6,349 nucleotides of DNA from Blastocatellia bacterium (GCA_013695495.1 JACDAK010000149.1:1-6349), one strand, 5' to 3'. Shown: positions 1-6,134, numbered from the stretch's first letter. A program made the numbers and translations. Notes: generated from the letters alone by a model not told the origin.

Positions 1-858
1 GACTTGCGGTGGGACCGGAGCCGAGCCGCACATGGCGAACCGTAGGCTGCGGAAAGCAGGGATGCTTGCCGCTCCAGTCGCAGGTTCAGATAAGAGGATC
101 GAAAGCATCGTCGCGACCGAACCAAACGACGTCACCTGATATTTTTCGATTGTCTCCCAAAACCTCGAAGCAGAAAATTTCGGCGCAACGACCGTCGACC
201 CGCCTGCGTACAACGCCGCCATCGTAGTCACCGAAACGGCGTTCATATGAAAAAGCGGCATCACCGTGAGCAGCCTGTCCTGTGGCCCGAATCCCATCCA
301 CTTAGCTATCTGCCGCGCATTCGCCAGCACGTTCCCGTGCGTCAGCAAACACCCCTTCGGCTTTCCAGTGGTGCCGGAGGTGTAGATGATAATCGCTTCG
401 TCATCCGCATTTATATCCGGCGGTTCCATATTTGCCCTACACTCACCCGCCGCTACATGCACGTCATCAAACGATACGAACGCGTCCGCCGTCCGCAGCC
501 TTTCCGGAACCTTTTCAAACCATTCAGCCGACGTCAGCATCAGCTTCGCTTCCGAATTATTCACGACCCACTCGATCTCTTCGGCCTTCAACAGGGAATT
601 CACCGGCCCCGCCACCGCCCCGATCTGCCAACACGCAAAATAGGCGATAACGTATTCCGCCGAATTCGGCAGCAGCAAACTCACCACATCACCTTTCAAA
701 ACGCCTCGAGACACAAGCAGCCCTGCTGTTTTTCCGATGGCTTCCCGAAAGGCAGAATAGCCCCACTCCCGCCCGTCCGCTTCCGATATAAGAAACGTCT
801 TGTCGGGCGCATCAGCAACGCGCAAGGCCAGCAGATCAGAGATATTGGAGTAGTTCAT
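1..858 (-). CDS. AMP-dependent acyl-CoA synthetase/ligase, N-terminal part (runs off left edge)
   Basis: This is the first 286 codons of a class I adenylate-forming enzyme, open from ATG at 858 to the window edge; family members are usually about 500-560 residues, so roughly half is missing. Family function: activate a carboxylic acid with ATP to acyl-AMP, then transfer it to CoA. The P-loop-like motif YTSGTTGKPKG is at residues 159-169, THGN follows at about 176-179, MPLFHMNA at 200-207 holds the aromatic-His pair of the acyl pocket, and CGSAPVP at 277-283 fits the downstream G-x-A-P motif. No signal peptide is seen, so it is probably cytosolic. The substrate cannot be read; the style resembles medium/long-chain or CaiC-like ligases. 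It is divergent from the lipoprotein gene. ATG 858 is the first start; an AGGA lies about 15 nt upstream, a poorly spaced site. Family call firm, substrate unknown. Confidence 0.95.
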   Translation of the reverse strand, partial: MNYSNISDLLALRVADAPDKTFLISEADGREWGYSAFREAIGKTAGLLVSRGVLKGDVVSLLLPNSAEYVIAYFACWQIGAVAGPVNSLLKAEEIEWVVNNSEAKLMLTSAEWFEKVPERLRTADAFVSFDDVHVAAGECRANMEPPDINADDEAIIIYTSGTTGKPKGCLLTHGNVLANARQIAKWMGFGPQDRLLTVMPLFHMNAVSVTTMAALYAGGSTVVAPKFSASRFWETIEKYQVTSFGSVATMLSILLSEPATGAASIPAFRSLRFAMCGSAPVPPQV

Positions 859-884
859 ACCGTCGTGTGAAGGTCCTGAATGGC

Positions 885-890
885 ATTGTA
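885..890 (-). promoter_or_regulatory. Possible -10 element for the acyl-CoA synthetase gene
   Basis: Read on the minus strand this is TACAAT, five of six matches to the sigma-70 -10 consensus, about 27 nt before the ATG at 858. No convincing -35 box lies 15-18 bp upstream, so this is only a weak candidate. Confidence 0.25.
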
Positions 891-962
891 CCTAACCGGC
901 GAAGCAATGCGAGTTGCGCGTACCGTAGTTTCCGCCATTGACGATAGTTATCAGCATTTGTT

Positions 963-968
963 AGGAGA
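963..968 (+). promoter_or_regulatory. Ribosome binding site of the lipoprotein gene
   Basis: AGGAGA, a strong anti-SD match, lies 12 nt before ATG 981. The spacing is longer than the usual 5-9 nt, but no in-frame start codon lies nearer, so it supports ATG 981. It is the best Shine-Dalgarno among the complete genes here. Confidence 0.5.
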
Positions 969-980
969 ACTGTTGATAGA

Positions 981-1499
981 ATGAACAATTTAAGAATAAT
1001 ATTCAGCATGATTGTAGTGGCAGCGGCATCGATCTTTACGGCGTGCGGCACGGCAGATACGTCGACCTCGGGCACAAACGCCGTTGCGACTCAGACCGAA
1101 GCGAACGCGAATATCGTCGCCGACGAGAGTTCCGAAACAGCCCTCGAACAGACCACAGACCCGACCGGATCGCTCGCAACCCCTAGCGACGCATTCCGAA
1201 CAGCGTGGGATCTTCGCAATAAGAAAGACGTCGAAGGCTTCAAAGCCATCCTATCCAAAGACATTCTCGACTTCTTCAATGAGATGGGCGAGGCTGAAGG
1301 GAAAACGGCAGACGACATGATTCGCGAGCTGATGAACCAACCCCACGCGCCGACGGCGGAGGTTCGCAATGAGAAGATCCGGGGCGACCGCGCGGCCGTT
1401 GAATACAAAGACGAAGAAGGTGAGTGGAAGACAATGGACTTCGTGAAGGTCGGCAACGAATGGAAATTAACGATGCGGAATTCAATAAGGAAGATCTAA
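981..1499 (+). CDS. Small lipoprotein with NTF2-like/DUF4878-like domain
   Basis: A complete 172-residue protein. Residues 1-21 form a signal peptide with a hydrophobic core (about 6-19) ending in IFTAC, a lipobox with Phe instead of Leu at -3, so Cys22 should be the lipidated N-terminus. Gly at +2 gives no inner-membrane retention signal. Residues 23-68 are a flexible Ala/Thr/Ser/Glu linker. From about 69 a compact domain begins (DAFRTAW, helix, DVEGFKAILSKD) and ends in the strand pattern GEWKTMDFVKVGNEWKLTM. This helices-then-sheet plan with a closing xxGxWKL strand is typical of the NTF2-like/DUF4878 lipoproteins that sit in the envelope and may bind a small ligand; no catalytic residues can be claimed. 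It is a single gene between divergent and downstream regulatory regions. The lipoprotein call is good, the fold moderate, the function unknown. Confidence 0.85.
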   Translation: MNNLRIIFSMIVVAAASIFTACGTADTSTSGTNAVATQTEANANIVADESSETALEQTTDPTGSLATPSDAFRTAWDLRNKKDVEGFKAILSKDILDFFNEMGEAEGKTADDMIRELMNQPHAPTAEVRNEKIRGDRAAVEYKDEEGEWKTMDFVKVGNEWKLTMRNSIRKI

Positions 1500-1514
1500 A
1501 AATCGAAACAAGGC

Positions 1515-1527
1515 CTTAACCAAATCT
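1515..1527 (+). repeat. Direct repeat copy 1, CTTAACCAAATCT
   Basis: Shares AACCAAATCT exactly, and the flanking CTTA, with the copy at 1624-1636, which has one extra A (CTTAAACCAAATCT). The copies are 109 bp apart in the same short intergenic region, so a shared protein-binding site is possible. Confidence 0.45.
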
Positions 1528-1540
1528 AAAGCATACCAAT

Positions 1541-1568
1541 GGGCCGGTCGCGACACAGCGGTCGGGCC
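1541..1568 (+). terminator. GC-rich hairpin after the lipoprotein gene (possible terminator)
   Basis: GGCC GGTCGC at 1542-1551 can pair with GCGGTC-G-GGCC at 1558-1568, giving ten pairs (two of them G-U) with one bulged G at 1564 and a 6-nt GACACA loop. It starts 42 nt after the lipoprotein stop. The nearest T run (1587-1590) is about 19 nt beyond the stem, so it is not a canonical intrinsic terminator; it may still help to end transcription or protect the 3' end. Confidence 0.35.
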
Positions 1569-1579
1569 GATCTGCGCTA

Positions 1580-1591
1580 CAAAAGCTTTTG
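1580..1591. repeat. 12-bp perfect palindrome CAAAAGCTTTTG
   Basis: A perfect twofold-symmetric site just upstream of the candidate -35 box of the aldehyde dehydrogenase gene. It could be a dimeric regulator site or chance; AT-rich palindromes of this length are uncommon in a region of this size. Confidence 0.35.
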
Positions 1592-1612
1592 ATTGCCATT
1601 TCTACGGCAATC
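1591..1612. promoter_or_regulatory. Spaced inverted repeat GATTGCC-N8-GGCAATC (candidate operator)
   Basis: Two perfect 7-bp arms (1591-1597 and 1606-1612) separated by 8 bp. The left arm covers the candidate -35 hexamer at 1593-1598 and the right arm lies in the spacer, which is where a repressor would block RNA polymerase. The symmetry is seen directly; operator function is inferred. Confidence 0.4.
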
Positions 1613-1621
1613 CCATACTAT
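1593..1621 (+). promoter_or_regulatory. Candidate sigma-70 promoter of the dehydrogenase-aminotransferase operon
   Basis: TTGCCA at 1593-1598 (five of six to the -35 consensus), a 17-bp spacer, and TACTAT at 1616-1621 (four of six to the -10 consensus). Transcription would start near 1628, leaving a leader of about 28 nt before ATG 1656. Inferred from spacing and match only. Confidence 0.4.
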
Positions 1622-1623
1622 TC

Positions 1624-1636
1624 TTAAACCAAATCT
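1624..1636 (+). repeat. Direct repeat copy 2, CTTAAACCAAATCT core
   Basis: Second copy of the repeat at 1515-1527, with one extra A. It overlaps the predicted transcription start and the left edge of the palindrome at 1633-1648. Confidence 0.45.
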
Positions 1637-1648
1637 CGTATACGAAAT
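1633..1648. promoter_or_regulatory. Near-perfect 16-bp palindrome around GTATAC (candidate operator)
   Basis: ATCTCGTATACGAAAT is symmetric at seven of eight base pairs, with a perfect 10-bp core TCGTATACGA (1636-1645). It lies between the predicted transcription start and the ATG at 1656, a classic repressor position. From general knowledge, GTATAC-centred palindromes are compatible with GntR/FadR-type regulators, but no regulator gene is in view, so the binding protein is unknown. Confidence 0.45.
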
Positions 1649-1655
1649 AACAGCT

Positions 1656-3134
1656 ATGACGACATATCGCAGCTTTATCAACGGAGAATGGCTACGGTCT
1701 TCATCTGGCAAGACCGCGCCTAATATCAACCCCGCTAACGCCGACGACATCATTGGAACTGCTGAGCTCGCAACACGCGAAGAGGCACGGCGCGCCGTCG
1801 ACTCCGCTTACAACGCCTTTCGCGATTGGCGCCGCACCCCCGCCCCCGCCCGCGGCCGCATAGTCGCGAAAGCCGCGCGTCTGATGGAAGACCGCAAAGA
1901 AGACCTCGCCGCGGCCATCACCCGCGAAGAAGGAAAGACCCTAGCCGAAGCGCGCGGCGAACTCACCCGCGCCATCAATGTGGTCGAATTCTGCGCAGGC
2001 GAATCGCGCCGCCTTGTAGGTGAGACGATCCCGTCCGAGCTGCCGTCAAATTTCGCTTACACCATTAAAGGGCCCCACGGCGTCGTGGCGTGCATCACTC
2101 CCTGGAACTTTCCGGTCGCCATACCCGCATGGAAAATCGCACCGGCTCTTGTTGCGGGAAACTCCGTCGTCTTCAAACCCGCAACGCTTACGCCGGCAAC
2201 AGCCGTGATGTTGACAGAGATCTTCATTGAAGCTGGCCTGCCGACCGGCGTGCTCAATCTCGTTCTAGGCTCCGGCAGCGAGGCGGGCGACGAGATCCTG
2301 AACCACCCCGCCGTCAAGGCAGTCTCATTCACCGGTTCCACCGAAACTGGCCTCAAGATCTATGCACAGGTCGCCCCCCGCGGCGTAAAGGTGCAGGCCG
2401 AAATGGGCGGCAAAAATCCGGTCGTCATTCTCGAAGACTGCAATATGGAACTCGCCGTCGAATCCACCGCCCAGGGTGCATTCGGCTCAACGGGCCAACG
2501 CTGTACCGCCACATCGCGCGCCGTCGTCATCGATTCGGTTGCCGACGAATTCGTCAAAAAGATCGTCGCACGTGCAAAAACTTTCCGCCTCGGCCCCGGT
2601 GATGAGGCAAGTTCCGAGATCGGTCCCGCCGTCGACGAATCCCAATTCAACACCGTCCTGAAATACATCGACATTGCGCGTGAAGACGGAGCCGAACTCC
2701 TCTGCGGCGGCAAGCGTGCCGAAGGTGACGGACTCGAAAACGGATATTTCTTCGAACCGACAGTCTTTGACCGCGTCACCACCGACATGCGCATCGCACA
2801 AGAAGAGGTCTTCGGCCCAGTGCTCGCGGTCCTGCGCGTTAAAAATTACGAGGAAGCGATGACGGTCGCCAACGACAGCCAATACGGGCTCTCGTCCTCG
2901 ATCTTCACCAGCGATACCAACATGGTTTACCGCTTCGTCGACGACATCGAGACCGGCATGACCCACATCAACTCCCCGACTACAGGCGGAGAGGCCCACG
3001 TCCCCTTCGGCGGCACCAAAAACACCGGCCTAGGCGCCCGAGAACAAGGCTCGACCGCCCTGGACTTCTATTGTGAGCTCAAGGTCGTCTACGTGGACTA
3101 CACCGGCAGAAAACGCGAAGGAAATCTGTATTAA
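1656..3134 (+). CDS. NAD(P)+-dependent aldehyde (semialdehyde) dehydrogenase, hydrolytic type
   Basis: A complete 492-residue aldehyde dehydrogenase, the normal family length. It oxidises an aldehyde to the acid with NAD(P)+ in the cytosol. All catalytic parts are present: TPWNFP with oxyanion Asn151, cofactor Lys174 in VFKPA, the Rossmann motif FTGST at 225-229, general base Glu249 in EMGGKNP, nucleophile Cys283 in GQRCTA, and EEVFGP at 383-388. The 34-residue Glu-Cys gap matches the ALDH superfamily. Glu249 argues against a CoA-acylating methylmalonate-semialdehyde dehydrogenase, which lacks that residue. Overall it is most like alpha-ketoglutaric, succinic or malonic semialdehyde dehydrogenases; the exact substrate is not readable. 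ATG 1656 is chosen because it gives the standard RSFINGEW start; a TTG at 1593 would put the promoter inside the gene. No clear Shine-Dalgarno precedes it. The aminotransferase follows after 6 bp and probably supplies the semialdehyde. Codons strongly favour C in third position. Confidence 0.95.
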   Translation: MTTYRSFINGEWLRSSSGKTAPNINPANADDIIGTAELATREEARRAVDSAYNAFRDWRRTPAPARGRIVAKAARLMEDRKEDLAAAITREEGKTLAEARGELTRAINVVEFCAGESRRLVGETIPSELPSNFAYTIKGPHGVVACITPWNFPVAIPAWKIAPALVAGNSVVFKPATLTPATAVMLTEIFIEAGLPTGVLNLVLGSGSEAGDEILNHPAVKAVSFTGSTETGLKIYAQVAPRGVKVQAEMGGKNPVVILEDCNMELAVESTAQGAFGSTGQRCTATSRAVVIDSVADEFVKKIVARAKTFRLGPGDEASSEIGPAVDESQFNTVLKYIDIAREDGAELLCGGKRAEGDGLENGYFFEPTVFDRVTTDMRIAQEEVFGPVLAVLRVKNYEEAMTVANDSQYGLSSSIFTSDTNMVYRFVDDIETGMTHINSPTTGGEAHVPFGGTKNTGLGAREQGSTALDFYCELKVVYVDYTGRKREGNLY

Positions 3135-3140
3135 CGCTCT

Positions 3141-4451
3141 ATGAATGCCAATTCACAAGAAACTAGATCGACGGTCTCAGACGCCGTCCGCAAGCATAAG
3201 GAATTTCTTTTTCCCGCGGTCGCCACCTATTACGATGAGCCGCTGGCGCTGGTGCGGGGTGAGGGGGAGTATGTTTGGGATGACGCCGGCAATCGCTATC
3301 TCGATTGTTTCGGCGGCGTGCTGACGGTTAGCGTGGGGCATGCCAATCCAACTGTGAATGAGGCGGTGATCGCACAAAACCAGCGGCTTCAGCATACATC
3401 AGCGCTTTATGCCAACGAGAACCAGTCGAATCTAGCGGAAAAGCTCGCCGAGATCACTCCTGGCCGTCTCAAAAAATCGTTCTTCACGAGCAGCGGCACC
3501 GAAGCCGATGACACGGCGATAACGGCGGCAAAGCTCGCGACGGGACGGCATGAGATCGTCGTACTTCGGCACAGCTACAGCGGGCGGAGCGCTACTGCGC
3601 TTTCCGCGGTTGGTCATGCCAACTGGCGGCCGCTGCCGGCCCAGGTAGCGGGCATCGTGCACGCGATGGCTCCCTATTGCTATCGGTGTCCGTTCGATGC
3701 GACGCCCGATAATTGCGGCGCGGCTTGTGCGAACGACGTTCAGGACGTAATCCAGACCACGACGACGGGCCAGATCGCGGCATTCATGGCCGAGCCGATC
3801 CTTGGCGTCGGCGGGTTCATTGTGCCGCCCGCGGGCTACTTTGAAAGGGTTTATGAGATCGCGAGGAATTACGGCGGGTTGTGCGTTGCCGACGAGGTCC
3901 AGACCGGCTGGGGCCGAACCGGCGACAAGTGGTTCGGTATCGAACACTGGGGCGTAGAGCCCGACATCATTACATCCGCAAAGGGAATGGCGAACGGCAT
4001 CCCCATCGGGTGGACGATCGCGACGCCCGAGGTAGCTGACGCTTTTCCGGGGCTTACATTTGCCACTTTCGGCGGCAATCCTGTTTCGACTGCAGCTGCG
4101 ATGGCTGTCATCAAATTGATCGAGGACGAGGACCTACGGACGAACGCGCGTGTTGTCGGGGATTATCTCCGCCAGCGTCTCGGGGACCTTCAAGATAAAC
4201 ACCCCGCGATCGGCGACGTGCGCGGTATGGGACTGATGCAGGGGCTTGAGTTGGTGCGTGACAGAACCACCAAGGAACCTGCTCCCGACGTTTTGTTGCG
4301 GGTTTTCGAAGAGACGAAGAGGCGCGGTGTGCTGATCGGCAAGGGCGGCCTCTACGGCAACGTGATCCGCACAGGGATGATGCTCAACGCGACAGTAGAT
4401 AACGTTGATGAATTGGTTGATGCTCTGGACGCATCATTTGCTATCGCATGA
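3141..4451 (+). CDS. Class III PLP-dependent aminotransferase, AGXT2/omega-transaminase type
   Basis: A complete 436-residue fold type I aminotransferase. Family reaction: move the amino group of an omega- or beta-amino acid (beta-alanine, 3-aminoisobutyrate, GABA, or alanine with glyoxylate) to a keto acid. Visible landmarks: SSGTEA at 117-122 binding the PLP phosphate, ADEVQTGWGRTG with Asp251 contacting the PLP ring nitrogen, SAKGMANG with Schiff-base Lys281, and the TFGGNP segment before the last domain. A cysteine cluster, C180-x2-C183-x8-C192-x3-C196, sits in PYCYRCPF...NCGAAC; I recall a similar cluster in AGXT2-like bacterial relatives. It starts 6 bp after the dehydrogenase stop with no well-placed Shine-Dalgarno, so translation is probably coupled. 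Its product semialdehyde fits the upstream dehydrogenase. Codon use is G-rich, unlike the C-rich partner. Family call firm; the amino donor is inferred from context. Confidence 0.93.
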   Translation: MNANSQETRSTVSDAVRKHKEFLFPAVATYYDEPLALVRGEGEYVWDDAGNRYLDCFGGVLTVSVGHANPTVNEAVIAQNQRLQHTSALYANENQSNLAEKLAEITPGRLKKSFFTSSGTEADDTAITAAKLATGRHEIVVLRHSYSGRSATALSAVGHANWRPLPAQVAGIVHAMAPYCYRCPFDATPDNCGAACANDVQDVIQTTTTGQIAAFMAEPILGVGGFIVPPAGYFERVYEIARNYGGLCVADEVQTGWGRTGDKWFGIEHWGVEPDIITSAKGMANGIPIGWTIATPEVADAFPGLTFATFGGNPVSTAAAMAVIKLIEDEDLRTNARVVGDYLRQRLGDLQDKHPAIGDVRGMGLMQGLELVRDRTTKEPAPDVLLRVFEETKRRGVLIGKGGLYGNVIRTGMMLNATVDNVDELVDALDASFAIA

Positions 4452-4473
4452 CGGGAGAAACCGCCCCCGCTTG

Positions 4474-4482
4474 TGCGATAAT
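4474..4482 (+). promoter_or_regulatory. Extended -10 promoter candidate for the AI-2E gene
   Basis: TGCGATAAT matches the extended -10 form TGnTATAAT at all but one defined base. Transcription would begin at about 4489-4491, on or next to ATG 4491, giving a leaderless or nearly leaderless mRNA. No -35 match is seen, and no Shine-Dalgarno precedes the ATG, which is consistent with leaderless translation. Confidence 0.35.
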
Positions 4483-4490
4483 CCATCTCA

Positions 4491-5765
4491 ATGGAAAAGG
4501 GGTTATTTAAGCTGCGTCCCGCGGGCGAACGTTCGCCTTTTTGGTGGTTCCGGTGGGTTCCGACGGTCGTCGTTTCGGCGATCACTCTCTACATACTTTA
4601 CGTCGTCGGTTCGGTCGTTGTTGTACCGCTCCTAGCGTCTGTCGCGCTCGCCTATCTGCTGAACCCGCTGGTGGTACAACTCGAAAAGCGCGGCATGTCG
4701 CGCGTGATCGCCGCCGCTGCGGCATTGTTCCTCGTGACTGCGGCCATCGTCGGGTTCTTGGCGTACATCGTTCCCGACCTCTGGACACAGGGATCACGAG
4801 CCGGAGCACAGGTCATTGAAAGCTTCACACCGGAGAACGCTGAGCGTCAACGGGCATGGCTGCGCCGCTATTCACCCGCGCTCGAACGCATGGCCGGGAA
4901 CCAGATCGAGCAGTTCCTTGGCGATCCGCGCCAATTTTACGCAGATAACATCGACCCCCCGAAAGCGAAGATCGACGAAGAGGGAAACATCGTGCAGTCG
5001 ACGGGGTCACGTGCGATTGTTGACTACCTAATTTCCGGGTTCGACCTTTTGCTGGTGCCCTTTTTCGTCTTTTATATACTCGTTGATTTTCGACGATGGC
5101 GCGATTCGTTAGAGGACCTTATACCCCCGCGCTTTCGCGAGCCTTTCAGCAGGCTTTTTGACGAATCCGGTCGAATCCTCGAATCGTATGTCCGAGGCCA
5201 GTTGCTTATCGGCCTCATAATGGCTGTGTTCTATGGGATCGGCTTCTATCTTGTTGGAGTTCCGGCATGGGCGGGGATTGCCCTGATCGCGGGGCTGCTC
5301 AACGCGATCCCATATTTCGGTACTGTTATCGGGTTTTTGCTTGCTGCCGGGTTCACTCTCGCTCAAGGCGGGGGAACCTGGGAACTCGCCGGGGTACTCG
5401 GCGTTTTTGTCGCGGTACAATCGCTGGAAGGATATATACTAACGCCTAAGATATTGGGCGGTCGGCTGAACCTACATCCGATGGCGGTGTTTCTCGGTCT
5501 TCTTGTCGGCGGAAAGTTATACGGACTGTTGGGAATGGTCCTTGCTATCCCGACGATTGCGATCGGCAAGGTGTTTCTCAAATTTCTCCGCGAGCTTTAC
5601 GAGTCGTCATATTTCTACACTGCGAAAACGCCTAACGAAGGGGCGAATGGCAGCGATAACGATATCGAGACGAAAATAGCCGACGCAGCAGACACTGTTC
5701 TTGCGGAACAAAAAAGTGAAGATGTTGAGGATGCAAAAGACCAGCAAGCATCGAACACTGATTAA
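4491..5765 (+). CDS. AI-2E family transporter (TqsA/PerM/YdiK-like membrane protein)
   Basis: A complete 424-residue polytopic membrane protein. Hydrophobic segments lie at about 23-62 (two helices), 72-95, 180-200, 236-256, 258-292 (two helices), 299-318 and 330-360, with a hydrophilic stretch at 98-178 between the third and fourth, the usual AI-2E arrangement. Family signatures are clear: LNAIPYFGTVIG at 270-281, EGYILTPKILGGRLNLHP at 313-330, and the glycine-rich GLLVGGKLYGLLGMVLAIP at 336-354. Some members export autoinducer-2 and others act as Na+(Li+)/H+ antiporters; the substrate here cannot be assigned. The N-terminus is cationic. The last ~48 residues (377-424) form an acidic, low-complexity tail rich in Asp, Glu, Ala and Asn. 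It starts 39 bp after the aminotransferase and may have its own promoter, so a pathway link to the upstream genes is doubtful. Confidence 0.93.
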   Translation: MEKGLFKLRPAGERSPFWWFRWVPTVVVSAITLYILYVVGSVVVVPLLASVALAYLLNPLVVQLEKRGMSRVIAAAAALFLVTAAIVGFLAYIVPDLWTQGSRAGAQVIESFTPENAERQRAWLRRYSPALERMAGNQIEQFLGDPRQFYADNIDPPKAKIDEEGNIVQSTGSRAIVDYLISGFDLLLVPFFVFYILVDFRRWRDSLEDLIPPRFREPFSRLFDESGRILESYVRGQLLIGLIMAVFYGIGFYLVGVPAWAGIALIAGLLNAIPYFGTVIGFLLAAGFTLAQGGGTWELAGVLGVFVAVQSLEGYILTPKILGGRLNLHPMAVFLGLLVGGKLYGLLGMVLAIPTIAIGKVFLKFLRELYESSYFYTAKTPNEGANGSDNDIETKIADAADTVLAEQKSEDVEDAKDQQASNTD

Positions 5766-5784
5766 AAGATCGAGGACGGAAAAA

Positions 5785-5796
5785 GCCGGCAACGGC
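5785..5796 (+). other. Short GCCG-GCAA-CGGC stem with GNRA tetraloop
   Basis: A perfect 4-bp GC stem closed by a GCAA tetraloop, 19 nt after the AI-2E stop. There is no T run after it, so it is at best a 3'-end stabilising element. A 10-bp palindrome GACGATCGTC follows at 5813-5822 in the same 102-bp gap, which otherwise shows no promoter or gene. Confidence 0.25.
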
Positions 5797-5867
5797 AAAG
5801 GCATCTCGTAGCGACGATCGTCTTTCGGCTGCGGGTCGGGTGATTTTGGGGCAGCAGCTTTGTAGAT

Positions 5868-6134
5868 ATGAATACACTCATTAAATCTGGCCGTATTGTC
5901 ACGGCGGTTGACGATTATATTGCGGATATTTTTATTGACGGCGAGTCTGTGACGACTATTGGGAAGACGCTGGATATGGAGGCGGATGTTGTGATCGATG
6001 CGGCCGGTAAGCTTGTGTTTCCCGGTGGGATCGATCCGCATACGCATATGGAACTGCCGTTTGGCGGGACGCATTCGGAGGACGATTTCTTTACGGGCAC
6101 GCGGGCATGGCGAATTCTGGGAAAAACAGCTTGA
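5868..6134 (+). pseudogene. hydA: Dihydropyrimidinase/hydantoinase 5' fragment, broken after about 80 codons
   Basis: The frame from ATG 5868 gives 88 residues; the first 80 match the N-terminus of cyclic amidohydrolases of the dihydropyrimidinase type, which are normally about 450-490 residues. Seen: the opening LIKSGRIVTAVDDYIADIFIDG strand region (in two parts around residues 4-25), then GGIDPHTHMELPFGGT at 53-68 with His58 and His60, the first metal ligands, then SEDDFFTGTRA. The family continues with a Gly/Ala/Thr-rich segment; here it becomes WRILGKTA and stops at 6134. The other two frames do not restore it, so this is not a simple frameshift. The fragment lacks the carbamylated Lys, the other metal ligands and the barrel, so it cannot be active. 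An in-frame TGA at 5841 and no other start fix ATG 5868. There is no good Shine-Dalgarno. With the upstream aminotransferase and dehydrogenase it would fit reductive pyrimidine degradation. Confidence 0.75.

Noticed and set aside
247..870. 207-codon plus-strand open frame (and smaller ones) at the left end
   Set aside because: They are antisense to the acyl-CoA synthetase, whose motifs YTSGTTGKPKG and MPLFHMNA are unmistakable on the minus strand; the plus-strand translations show no domain.
938..966. TTGACG at 938-943 as -35 box for the lipoprotein gene
   Set aside because: At 17 bp spacing the -10 would be TTAGGA, which overlaps the ribosome site and matches poorly.
1593..1655. Upstream TTG start for the dehydrogenase (21 more residues)
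   Set aside because: The added residues are not family-like, and the TTG lies inside the candidate -35 box and inverted repeat; the standard N-terminus begins at ATG 1656.
2360..2999. Minus-strand open frames of 144 and 170 codons inside the dehydrogenase
   Set aside because: Antisense shadows caused by the C-rich codon use of the dehydrogenase; no recognisable motif.
3432..3947. 171-codon minus-strand open frame inside the aminotransferase
   Set aside because: Overlaps conserved catalytic segments of a clear class III aminotransferase; translation is Arg-rich and featureless.
5607..6074. 155-codon minus-strand open frame across the AI-2E tail and hydA start
   Set aside because: Lies over two plus-strand genes with clear family matches; no conserved features and no ribosome site.
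6112..6117. GAATTC (EcoRI site) at the junction as sign of a cloning chimera
   Set aside because: It lies about 5 bp past the apparent breakpoint and a 6-bp site is common by chance; noted only as a reason to check read support.
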